48,176 bases of DNA from a virus. The first letter of the stretch is position 1; each line of letters opens with the position of its first letter. Both the position numbers and the translations under genes were made by a program. The notes under the pieces were generated by a model that saw only the letters and a list, made by a program, of their open reading frames with translations, had not been told where the DNA came from and ran no database searches. Shown here in pieces: positions 1 through 7,696 of the stretch. The stretch spans positions 1 to 48,176 of IMG/VR virus record IMGVR_UViG_3300047354_000340, one strand, 5' to 3'.

Positions 1-507
1 GCAGGCATGGGCGACGGAGGAGGATGTCATCCTCGTGATAATATTGCACTACGATATATGGCACAAGAATTAGACTTAGGTTATGATTTGTTTGATAGTA
101 TTATGAACGCAAGAGAAATGCAAGCACAAAATTTAGCAATTACGCTTGTTGATATTGCCAATGAAAAGAACATGCCAATTTATATACACGGCAAAGCATA
201 TAAGCCCGGTGTACCATATACTGACGGCAGTTACAGTTTGCTCGTAGGCCATTATTGTGCAGAATACGATTTCGAACCAACATATATTGATCCATTGACT
301 GGAGACGATAATAGACCAGAGGAACCTTGTGTAATGCTTTTGGCGCATAGTGCAAGTACAACATACAAATATATGCAAGAAGAAGGCGATGACACTGATA
401 AACTATATTGTGACATTCCTAATAATAGTGTTGTTGTAGATCCTTGGAGAAAGTATACGAATGATAACTGTGAAGTAAGGCACTACGGTAACACAAGAAA
501 TGTATGA
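1..507 (+). CDS. UDP-glucose/GDP-mannose dehydrogenase family, C-terminal part (5' truncated)
   Basis: The reading frame is open from base 1, so the gene starts upstream of the window; the ATG at base 7 is internal. The visible part begins at the catalytic cysteine motif of the family, GGGCHPRDN (Cys codon at 25-27), followed by a helix-rich stretch and then AYKPGVPYTDGS, which matches the position of the conserved Lys-Pro segment of the C-terminal UDP-binding domain. Members oxidise UDP-glucose (or a related nucleotide sugar) to the uronic acid using two NAD+ in the cytoplasm. The N-terminal Rossmann domain is missing, so the substrate cannot be judged. The 3' end overlaps the next gene by 8 bases, marking it as the head of the plus-strand operon seen here. 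Confidence 0.85.
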   Translation, partial: AGMGDGGGCHPRDNIALRYMAQELDLGYDLFDSIMNAREMQAQNLAITLVDIANEKNMPIYIHGKAYKPGVPYTDGSYSLLVGHYCAEYDFEPTYIDPLTGDDNRPEEPCVMLLAHSASTTYKYMQEEGDDTDKLYCDIPNNSVVVDPWRKYTNDNCEVRHYGNTRNV

Positions 508-1174
508 TATTGTATTCATTTCCTACCAAGAGCCTAATGCAGACGAAAATTACGATAAATTAAAAGAACGTTTTCCGTTAGCAAAACGTGTGCATGGTGT
601 TAAAGGAATACATCAAGCACATATTGCTGCCGCAAAAAAATGTTTTACTAAAATGTTTTGGATTGTTGACGGTGATGCACATATAGTTGATGAATTTAAG
701 TTTGATTATGAAGTTCCTAAACACCAATTAGATCATGTGCATGTGTGGAGAGCAAGAAACGCAGTCAATGCCCTTGTTTACGGATATGGAGGTGTTAAAC
801 TATTTCCTAAGCAGCTAACTATTGATATGGATCTATCAAAACCTGATATGACTACTAGTATCAGTGGAAAATTTAAAGCAGTACAAGAATTAGCAAACGT
901 AACTGCATTTAACACAGATCCATTTAATACTTGGAAAGGTGCTTTTAGAGAATGTGTAAAGTTAAGTAGTAAAGTTATCGATAGACAAAAAGATTTAGAA
1001 ACAGATAAACGTCTAAATACTTGGTGTACTAGAGGAAAAACTAATCCGTTTGGAGAATATTCTATACGTGGTGCAATAGAAGGCAAAGCATACGGTGAAA
1101 AATACCGTGATTCACCGCAAGAGCTGCGTAGAATAAATGATTTCGATTGGTTACAGGACAAGTTTAATGATTGA
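500..1174 (+). CDS. Putative GT-A-like glycosyltransferase
   Basis: A 224-residue protein beginning MYDIVFISYQEP, a beta-strand/loop start common in nucleotide-sugar transferases. WIVDGDAHIV (DGD at residues 57-59) resembles the metal-binding DxD motif of GT-A glycosyltransferases. I recognise the general type from marine T4-like phages but cannot name a donor or acceptor. It overlaps the upstream dehydrogenase by 8 bases and the downstream methyltransferase by 8 bases, so coupled expression is likely. A UDP-sugar dehydrogenase directly upstream suggests a uronic-acid-type donor, which is inference. There is no clear Shine-Dalgarno sequence, as in most genes of this operon. Confidence 0.55.
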   Translation: MYDIVFISYQEPNADENYDKLKERFPLAKRVHGVKGIHQAHIAAAKKCFTKMFWIVDGDAHIVDEFKFDYEVPKHQLDHVHVWRARNAVNALVYGYGGVKLFPKQLTIDMDLSKPDMTTSISGKFKAVQELANVTAFNTDPFNTWKGAFRECVKLSSKVIDRQKDLETDKRLNTWCTRGKTNPFGEYSIRGAIEGKAYGEKYRDSPQELRRINDFDWLQDKFND

Positions 1175-1895
1175 ATGGCAAGATGATAAAGATGTGTTTG
1201 GAAGAATGTATGTACTTACAGACGAACCTTTATTTAAAAATTTAAGAAATGCAGTTAATCAATTTGATGCAGATTTTTCAGATGCACTTAGTTGGGGACA
1301 ACTAAAAAGCAAACGTTGGTTGGTAGAATCTTTAATAGAATCTAATAAATTAGTACTTGCTAGTACTAACGGTCAGCAGAGTTTACAATTAGACACAATA
1401 TTTTTGTGCGGTGGCTGGTACGGTACACTTGCAGATATGCTTTTTAAGACAGGATTAAAGATAGATAAAATAAGAAGTTTTGATATTGATCCTACATGTG
1501 CTCCTATTGCCGAATGTGTTAATAAACAGTATGTAATAAATGAATGGCAATTTAAAGCTGCTACTTTAGATATACATGATTTAAGATACAGTAGATTTGA
1601 TTATGTAACACACAAGGCAGATGGTACAGAAATTAAATTAATTGACGATGCCAATTGTGTAATTAATACAAGTTGCGAGCATATATTAGATTTTGAGAGA
1701 TGGTATGATCATATACCTCACGGCATGTTAGTTATAGTACAAAGTAATGACTATTTTGAAGTACCTGATCATGTAAATTGTAGCGAAACACTTGAAGATT
1801 TTAAAAAACAAACACCAATGCGTAGAGAATTATTTTCAGGTAAATTAGAATTATCAAGTTATAATAGATTTATGCGTATTGGATTTAAAGAATAG
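1167..1895 (+). CDS. Class I SAM-dependent methyltransferase-like protein
   Basis: I chose the ATG at 1167, which overlaps the upstream stop by 8 bases; an in-frame ATG at 1137 would add ten residues inside the previous gene. The 242-residue product has a motif I-like segment (FLCGGWYGTLAD, about residues 79-90) followed by a strand ending in acidic residues (SFDIDP, D106/D108), the arrangement that binds S-adenosylmethionine in Rossmann-fold methyltransferases. A later ANCVINTSCEH segment sits where the catalytic strand 4 usually lies. The acceptor is unknown; small-molecule or sugar methylation fits the neighbours. The stop shares one base with the next start. Confidence 0.6.
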   Translation: MIEWQDDKDVFGRMYVLTDEPLFKNLRNAVNQFDADFSDALSWGQLKSKRWLVESLIESNKLVLASTNGQQSLQLDTIFLCGGWYGTLADMLFKTGLKIDKIRSFDIDPTCAPIAECVNKQYVINEWQFKAATLDIHDLRYSRFDYVTHKADGTEIKLIDDANCVINTSCEHILDFERWYDHIPHGMLVIVQSNDYFEVPDHVNCSETLEDFKKQTPMRRELFSGKLELSSYNRFMRIGFKE

Positions 1896-3166
1896 TGTAC
1901 GAAGAAACAAAAAAAGAATTAGATAAGATTAGTCCTAGCTTTTGTATAGCAAAGTGGGCTAGAACTAATGTAAGAACCTATGAAGGCACATCATACAGTT
2001 GCCATCACTGTAGACCTATAGTTACTCCCAAAGAAGATGTAGTAGCTAATTATGAAACTTTAACAAATAATGAAAAAGTAAAACAATACAGGCAACAGAT
2101 GCTAAACGGTGAACGGCCAGAAGAGTGTGGCTACTGTTGGACTAGAGAAGATCAGGGCTTTACAAGTGATAGAATTATTAAAAGTCGTAAATTTATGAAA
2201 TACCATCATATAAACCCATATGATATTACTAAAGACTTAACACATGCTCCTGTACATTTAGATATTGCGTTTGATAGGACATGTAATTTTAAATGTTCAT
2301 ATTGTGGTCCTCAAAATAGCAGCCTTTGGGCAGAAGAAATAGCACAATATGGAGACATAAAAGGAGTACCTGCGTTTGCTGACAGAGAATCAATACCTAA
2401 CAGAGAAGTAAATCCTTATAATGATGCTTTTTGGGAGTGGTGGGAAGCAGGTCTAAAGTATAGTTTACAACATTTAACTATTACCGGTGGCGAACCGCTA
2501 TTGTCAAAAGAATTTTGGAAAGTATTAGATAAAGTTGAACAAGATGATTTAGGTATGACAGTTATGGTTAACACAAATCTATGCCCACCTGATAAAATAT
2601 TCAACAAGTTTGTAAATAGAATACAAAACTGGGATCCTTTAAGGATGCGTATTTCCACAAGTATAGAATCAATGAGTAAAAAAGCTGAATACAGCAGGTT
2701 CGGATTAGATTATAATAAGTTTATGAGTAATATGCATAGGATATTAACTGAAACTGATCTAAAAGTTGAGGTTAATCTTACAAATAATGCATTAAGTTTT
2801 ACTTCGCTTACTGATCTAGTTCAAGAACTAACTAAATTTAAAATTAAATACGGAGAAAAAAGAGTAACAATGCATAGTAACGATGTTACTTATCCTCAAC
2901 ATTTAAATTTACGCATACTTCCTAAAGAACTTAGAAATGCTGAAGTAATCAAGTTTAAAAGATTTATGAAAATTAATAAGAAATATTTTTCCGAATCAGA
3001 GAAATATAAGTTTATGCGTACATTAAAACTTGCACTAGTTGAATATGATGATCTACAAAAACACCGCGATGAATTTTTGATATTTATTGAACAATATGAC
3101 AAAAGAAGAAATTTAAATTTTGATCAAACGTTTCCAGAAATAGCAAAATTTAAGGATAAGATATGA
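1895..3166 (+). CDS. Radical SAM protein with N-terminal cysteine cluster (twitch/SPASM-like)
   Basis: Starts with GTG at 1895, sharing one base with the upstream TAG stop. The 423-residue protein has the radical SAM cluster CNFKCSYC (C130, C134, C137) and the SAM-contact motif TGGEP (about 197-201). Before the core lie five further cysteines (C17, CHHC at 36-39, CGYC at 78-81), suggesting an auxiliary iron-sulfur cluster on the N-terminal side, whereas SPASM/twitch clusters usually lie C-terminal to the core. Such enzymes cleave SAM to a 5'-deoxyadenosyl radical and modify peptides, sugars or cofactors. The next gene encodes a second protein of the same plan, with a 4-base overlap, so the two probably act in one pathway. 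Confidence 0.85.
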   Translation: MYEETKKELDKISPSFCIAKWARTNVRTYEGTSYSCHHCRPIVTPKEDVVANYETLTNNEKVKQYRQQMLNGERPEECGYCWTREDQGFTSDRIIKSRKFMKYHHINPYDITKDLTHAPVHLDIAFDRTCNFKCSYCGPQNSSLWAEEIAQYGDIKGVPAFADRESIPNREVNPYNDAFWEWWEAGLKYSLQHLTITGGEPLLSKEFWKVLDKVEQDDLGMTVMVNTNLCPPDKIFNKFVNRIQNWDPLRMRISTSIESMSKKAEYSRFGLDYNKFMSNMHRILTETDLKVEVNLTNNALSFTSLTDLVQELTKFKIKYGEKRVTMHSNDVTYPQHLNLRILPKELRNAEVIKFKRFMKINKKYFSESEKYKFMRTLKLALVEYDDLQKHRDEFLIFIEQYDKRRNLNFDQTFPEIAKFKDKI

Positions 3167-4401
3167 ATAAAACTCCTTGGTGCATGGATCCGTTCATTCA
3201 AATGGCCCATACTGCTGATGGGTTTTTTAGAGTATGTTGTATTGGAGAAGTACATAGAGAACGCACTGATCTTAATACTAAAGAAATGACTCCTTTGGAA
3301 TACTGGAACAGCGATGTTAGTAAACAGATTCGATCGGATATGTTAAAGCCTATAGAAGAATTTAGCGACATCACAAAATATGCATGTAGTCAATGTTTAA
3401 AAAATAATAGAGATGGTGTACGCAGTCGCAGACAAACGGAAAATGTAAGGTACCAAGATAATAAAAAAGCAAAAATAAATGTTATAAAACATTTAAAAAA
3501 TATTGATTACACGTATGATGACTTACTATATGTAAATTTTAAAGTATTAGGAAATATTTGTAATTTAAAATGCGTAATGTGTAGTGCAAATGCAAGTAGT
3601 AAAATTGCTGCAGAAGCAAAACAGCATTACGGATTTCCTCGAGGATGGAGTGCAGGCGACAAAGCAGAACTAGAACCGTTTACTCCTGATACACGTAATG
3701 ACTATTTTACAGAATTACAAAAAATAATTGACAGTATTCCAAAATTTAATTTAGTCGGCGGCGAAAATTTAATACATCCTGATTTCCCTCGTCTGTTCCA
3801 AATGTTTATAGACAGCCCAAATATCAGTAATATTGATATGCTAATTATTACCAATGGAACAATAGTACCGGATATTGTGCAAGACAATGCACATTTATTT
3901 AAAAGTATGACTATACTAATAAGTATGGACGGTGTTTATGAAAGAGGTTCATATGTGCGTTCAGGACTCAATTGGAAAAAGTTTGATACTAACGTAAGAA
4001 AATTTGCTAGTAATCCTCATGTATTTTTAAGACTAGTGCCAGCAATACAAATGCTTAATGCAGGATATGTTAAAGAAATGCATGAATGGATAGAGTCTGT
4101 AGGCCTAGATCCTAAGATGTCGATAGATTGGAATAATGTTGTTACATATCCTGAAACTTTACGTGCAATTAATTTACCTAAAGAAATAAAACAAGAATAT
4201 ATGCGTAAGATGATAGGACCTGATATAACACACCCGTCAATACGAGTAGTTTTCGATATACTAAAACAGCCTCAATATAGTCACAAAGAGTTCCTTGAGG
4301 GACTTAAATACTTACGTAAATTAGATAAAATTCGGAACACAAATCTACTAGAACATTTTCCTGAGTTTGAGCAGTATATAGGAGATATAGATGATAACTA
4401 A
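3163..4401 (+). CDS. Second radical SAM protein with N-terminal cysteine cluster
   Basis: A 412-residue protein with the same architecture as its upstream neighbour but clearly diverged. The N-terminal cysteines are C7, C25-C26 and CSQC (75-78); the radical SAM cluster is CNLKCVMC (C133, C137, C140), followed by VGGEN (198-202) in place of the usual GGEP. WCMDPFIQM at the N-terminus resembles the entry region of twitch-type radical SAM proteins. The start overlaps the previous stop by 4 bases and the end overlaps the next gene by 11 bases. Twin radical SAM enzymes followed by two 2OG oxygenases suggest successive oxidation or C-C/C-S bond chemistry on one substrate, which is inference. Confidence 0.82.
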   Translation: MNKTPWCMDPFIQMAHTADGFFRVCCIGEVHRERTDLNTKEMTPLEYWNSDVSKQIRSDMLKPIEEFSDITKYACSQCLKNNRDGVRSRRQTENVRYQDNKKAKINVIKHLKNIDYTYDDLLYVNFKVLGNICNLKCVMCSANASSKIAAEAKQHYGFPRGWSAGDKAELEPFTPDTRNDYFTELQKIIDSIPKFNLVGGENLIHPDFPRLFQMFIDSPNISNIDMLIITNGTIVPDIVQDNAHLFKSMTILISMDGVYERGSYVRSGLNWKKFDTNVRKFASNPHVFLRLVPAIQMLNAGYVKEMHEWIESVGLDPKMSIDWNNVVTYPETLRAINLPKEIKQEYMRKMIGPDITHPSIRVVFDILKQPQYSHKEFLEGLKYLRKLDKIRNTNLLEHFPEFEQYIGDIDDN

Positions 4402-5113
4402 CGAAGAAAAAGCAGAACTAGCAAAGTTCAGCTATTTAGAAGCTTTTAGAGATGGTACATTACCTGCCCCTAAAATAATGGATTTAGTTTGCGAAAGTCA
4501 GTTAGCTGCACTAGGTGATTTTGTACCATTAAAAGTAAAGATAAAATTAGGTGAATTTAGAAACGAAATAAAAAAATATGACGGTAAATGGGTGCCGTAT
4601 CTGCCGCGAGAAGGTGAATTAAATGATAGACAAGGACTTAACTATATAGGGTTAGAAGGAGACACACCTTTTGATAGCATTAGTCTTCCTGAAGCAAGAA
4701 AACGCACAGGGAAAAAATTAGTAGAAATTGACTTTAGTACTAAAACACAACTATATAATGATTTACCAAGTCTGAAAGCAATTACAGATGTTTGGCCAGA
4801 CCCTTGTCGTTGTACACTAGTAAAAGTTAATAAAGGTGGCTGGTTTCCTTATCATCGTGATAGTGTGTTATTAAATAGAAGAACATTTAGAATAATTGCA
4901 TTTCTTACAAATACTGGCGCAGAGTGTTATCAATGGGAGCATGACTATACAATGCGTACAATTGAAGAAGGAAGATGCTATTATGTAAACACACAATTAG
5001 CTCATAGAACCCATAGTTATGTACCCGATAGCATACACCTAGTAATGAATATACCAAAAACACTTGAAAATGTTTTTAGGGTAATGGACATACTAAAGCA
5101 CGGCGAAACATAA
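4391..5113 (+). CDS. Aspartyl/asparaginyl beta-hydroxylase-like 2OG oxygenase
   Basis: A 240-residue protein whose C-terminal half has the non-haem iron signature of the AspH-type fold: FPYHRD (H155, D157), then YYVNTQLAHRTHS (H205), and an IHLVMNI strand where the 2OG-binding region normally lies. The N-terminal 100 residues are unassigned. The family hydroxylates side chains of proteins or free amino acids using Fe(II), oxygen and 2-oxoglutarate. It overlaps the upstream radical SAM gene by 11 bases and the downstream oxygenase by one base. The substrate is unknown; its place after the radical SAM pair suggests a peptide or amino-acid substrate, but that is inference. Confidence 0.72.
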   Translation: MITNEEKAELAKFSYLEAFRDGTLPAPKIMDLVCESQLAALGDFVPLKVKIKLGEFRNEIKKYDGKWVPYLPREGELNDRQGLNYIGLEGDTPFDSISLPEARKRTGKKLVEIDFSTKTQLYNDLPSLKAITDVWPDPCRCTLVKVNKGGWFPYHRDSVLLNRRTFRIIAFLTNTGAECYQWEHDYTMRTIEEGRCYYVNTQLAHRTHSYVPDSIHLVMNIPKTLENVFRVMDILKHGET

Positions 5114-5850
5114 TGGGCATAGTTACTAAAACTATTCGACGTGATCAACACATACATAAACTAAAAGAAAGAATGTCACCTGCTTATAGTATAGAAAATT
5201 TTTTATCTACACAGGAGTTAAATGATCTATATAGTTTGTGGAACAGCAAACAGGAATGTGCTATTACAAAAAACACTGGTCCTATTACAGTAAATTTAAA
5301 AGACATTCGCGATTCTGATATTATTAAGTGTGTAATAAAAAAAATACAAAAACAAATTGGTGATGAATGTAGATGTTGGGGAGGACAATTTTTCTATACT
5401 AATGTTCCTTATGTAATACATAACGACGATGATTCACACACATTTCCAGATGCATTTAAAGCTGTTAGTATGCCTATTAAAGTGTGGCCTGAAGATAAAG
5501 AAAGTTCATTAACTGAATTAGTATGTTTTGAACAAGCATATTTTGAAGGACCGTCAAAGTTTTTTAATGGTGGTCCTGAGCAAGAAACATATTATAATGT
5601 TGCTGTATATGATTATGAATATGTGCATAACTTAAAAGAACAATCAATACCAAAGATAATAACAGATAAATTGTTGCCACATCTAAAAACAGAATGGTTA
5701 CAAGGATTAAGTATAGATAATAAATTTAAATGGCAATTAGGCAACGCAATAGTTTTTGACTCTCTTAAATTACATGCAAGTACAGATTTTAGAAAAAAAG
5801 GTATAGAAGGAAAGTTAGGATTAAGTTTATTTTTTGAGAAGGCACTATGA
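5113..5850 (+). CDS. Putative 2OG-Fe(II) oxygenase
   Basis: A 245-residue protein with VIHNDDD (H103, D105) and LKLHAST (H221), followed by GKLGLSLFF where the basic 2OG-anchoring residue is expected (a lysine is seen, not the usual arginine). This fits the double-stranded beta-helix oxygenases. A roughly 100-residue insert separates the HxD from the distal histidine, and it contains an acidic and aromatic stretch. The start overlaps the upstream stop by one base and the end overlaps the next gene by 4 bases. The reaction is probably a hydroxylation; the substrate is not deducible. Confidence 0.65.
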   Translation: MGIVTKTIRRDQHIHKLKERMSPAYSIENFLSTQELNDLYSLWNSKQECAITKNTGPITVNLKDIRDSDIIKCVIKKIQKQIGDECRCWGGQFFYTNVPYVIHNDDDSHTFPDAFKAVSMPIKVWPEDKESSLTELVCFEQAYFEGPSKFFNGGPEQETYYNVAVYDYEYVHNLKEQSIPKIITDKLLPHLKTEWLQGLSIDNKFKWQLGNAIVFDSLKLHASTDFRKKGIEGKLGLSLFFEKAL

Positions 5851-6410
5851 GATTAGAAACTTTTACACAAAAAACTATAAATGATAGACAACACGATGCA
5901 CTAGTTAGTTTATCTCAGTATGCAAGTACACTTAATGATCCTGCTGCAAAAAATTATGCTGTAGATGATTGGGAAGAAAGAACAGACACTTTATTATATG
6001 CTTTTTACAAGAAAAAAAGATTTGATATATTTAATATACTATATCATAAAGACACACCTATAGCAATGGCAGGAGCATATGTTTTTAATCATCAACCAAT
6101 AATAGGAGTAAGAACATTTACGCATCCAGACTTTAGAGGCGGCGGACATTGGTGCCAAGCAAGATACATACTTCCTGCACAAATAGATTACTATGATGAA
6201 CAAAATTATAAAACAGTTTGGCTTACATTTAACGACTACAATACACGGCTAGTAAATTTTATCAAACGCATAAGTGAAGGCCGATCATCTCACCTAGGAG
6301 GCGGTCCGAAAAAGATATATCAAAATCTTACTTGGCACGATGAACCAAAAACAGTACAGTATACAAAGCAAATAATTGCTGAATTAAAAATATCAGATTA
6401 TAAAAAATGA
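5847..6410 (+). CDS. GNAT-like acetyltransferase (tentative)
   Basis: A 187-residue protein. Its central region, PIAMAGAYVF then IGVRTFTHPDFRGGG followed by a helix, resembles the beta4-alpha3 region of GNAT N-acetyltransferases, where a conserved R/Q-x-x-G-x-G/A loop binds acetyl-CoA pyrophosphate. WLTFNDYNTRLVNFIKR resembles the following strand and helix. The match is structural in flavour only, and no family name can be given. It overlaps genes on both sides by 4 bases. Acyl transfer to an amino sugar or amino acid would fit the operon. Confidence 0.45.
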   Translation: MRLETFTQKTINDRQHDALVSLSQYASTLNDPAAKNYAVDDWEERTDTLLYAFYKKKRFDIFNILYHKDTPIAMAGAYVFNHQPIIGVRTFTHPDFRGGGHWCQARYILPAQIDYYDEQNYKTVWLTFNDYNTRLVNFIKRISEGRSSHLGGGPKKIYQNLTWHDEPKTVQYTKQIIAELKISDYKK

Positions 6411-6889
6411 AATTAATTAAAATTAAAAAAATTTCAGGAAGTCGAGAAAGAAGAGTATACAAATATAAAACACATTATAGAAAACATTGGAACTTCGCTA
6501 GTAATAAGTTTGCAACAAGATTGCCAATAAAAGAGCATGTAGAAATGGTAAACAAACTAGTTCCTGGATATATTTTAGGATATAAAGTTTTAAAGAAATG
6601 TATGTGGATAGACTACAATATAGTTCCAGGTATTCCTGCATCGGACATGACTGTGTTTCCAAGAACTCCAGAATTTATTACAAAAGTATATAACTTTTGT
6701 ATTGACAATATTAGAGAAACAGCACCATATGCTCACTATGATTGGTCATTAGATAACATAATTATTGATGGTGATAATTTACAATTAATAGATTGGGATC
6801 TTTGTGCAATTTACACAGACCAAGAAATTAAAGAAAGATTTGAATCACAGTATATTGGTCAGCTGTACTCCAAACTTCACAGTTCTTAA
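6407..6889 (+). CDS. Very small kinase-like protein (APH/choline kinase type C-lobe)
   Basis: A 160-residue protein. HYDWSLDNIII (H110, D112, N117) matches the catalytic loop H-x-D-x(4)-N of aminoglycoside/choline kinases, and LIDWDLC (D129, D131) matches the metal-binding segment that replaces DFG in that family. The protein is about half normal length: only a short basic N-terminal region precedes the loop, so a full N-lobe with a glycine-rich loop is not evident. It may be a minimal kinase, a lipid or sugar kinase needing a partner, or a degraded one. The reading frame is intact and overlaps the previous gene by 4 bases. Confidence 0.62.
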   Translation: MKLIKIKKISGSRERRVYKYKTHYRKHWNFASNKFATRLPIKEHVEMVNKLVPGYILGYKVLKKCMWIDYNIVPGIPASDMTVFPRTPEFITKVYNFCIDNIRETAPYAHYDWSLDNIIIDGDNLQLIDWDLCAIYTDQEIKERFESQYIGQLYSKLHSS

Positions 6890-6906
6890 AACTTAAAAGA
6901 TTGATT

Positions 6907-6914
6907 GATAAATA
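6907..6914 (+). promoter_or_regulatory. T4-type late promoter octamer (GATAAATA)
   Basis: GATAAATA lies 5 bases before the ATG at 6920. In T4 the late octamer TATAAATA spans about -13 to -6, so initiation here would fall on the A of that ATG. It sits in the only gap in the plus-strand operon, just before the desaturase gene. The first base differs from the T4 consensus, as in several other copies in this window. Confidence 0.45.
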
Positions 6915-6919
6915 TATAT

Positions 6920-7690
6920 ATGATAAAAGATATATTTAGATCTAACACACAGCTTTTTCCGGTAGGGCAATTAGTAAGTACAATCACGTTGCTTTATATG
7001 CTATATCTTACAGCACTAGGCTCGGTTGCTCCACAATGGTGGTTAGCAAGTCTTGCGATGTATTTTTGCACAGGTTGTCTAGGAATTACTATTACATATC
7101 ATAGATATCTAACACATAGAAGCTTTAAGTATCGTTACAAATGGATGGAATATGTATTTTCGTTTTTTGGAGCGATGGGAGGTACAGGTAGTTCAATAGG
7201 TTGGGTAGCTGTGCATAATGAACATCATAAGCACACAGATAAAGATGGTGATCCTCATTCACCACACTTAGGTTTTTGGAATGTTATAATTCCAAGATAT
7301 ACATTTGATATGAATAAATTTGCTGTAAGACACTTAGTAACTAACAAGTTTCATTTAGCACTACATAATTATTACTACTTAATAATGCTAGCTTGGATAG
7401 GACTACTATATATAATAGGTGGCGCTAACTTATCTATATTTGTTGGTGTTATTCCGGTCGCAATTCAAATATGGGCAAGTGTAATGAGTAACTATGGTAA
7501 TCATACTTGGGGATATAGGAATTTTGAGACTAAAGAAGAAAGCAAAAATACATGGTGGCTTGCAATATTAACTTTCGGAGAAGGATGGCACAATAATCAT
7601 CATGCTAAACCTGGTAGATGGAACTTTTCTCATAAATGGTGGGAAATAGATATGAGTGCTTGGGTTATACGATTATTAAAAACATCTTAA
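6920..7690 (+). CDS. Membrane fatty acid (acyl-CoA/acyl-lipid) desaturase
   Basis: A 256-residue membrane protein with the three histidine boxes of delta-9-type desaturases in order: HRYLTH (61-66), HNEHH (99-103) and HNNHH (224-228), the last within a GEGWHNNHH context. Hydrophobic segments lie at about 18-58, 78-98 and 150-192. These di-iron enzymes insert a cis double bond into acyl chains at the membrane, with electrons from ferredoxin or cytochrome b5-type donors. I prefer the ATG at 6920; a TTG at 6905 is in frame. The upstream gene ends at 6889. It could alter host membrane lipids or finish an acyl group on the operon's product. Confidence 0.93.
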   Translation: MIKDIFRSNTQLFPVGQLVSTITLLYMLYLTALGSVAPQWWLASLAMYFCTGCLGITITYHRYLTHRSFKYRYKWMEYVFSFFGAMGGTGSSIGWVAVHNEHHKHTDKDGDPHSPHLGFWNVIIPRYTFDMNKFAVRHLVTNKFHLALHNYYYLIMLAWIGLLYIIGGANLSIFVGVIPVAIQIWASVMSNYGNHTWGYRNFETKEESKNTWWLAILTFGEGWHNNHHAKPGRWNFSHKWWEIDMSAWVIRLLKTS

Positions 7691-7696
7691 TTAATA

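Noticed and set aside
1137-1166. Upstream ATG start for the methyltransferase
   Set aside because: It would add ten residues encoded within the glycosyltransferase gene, while the ATG at 1167 gives the short overlap typical of this operon.
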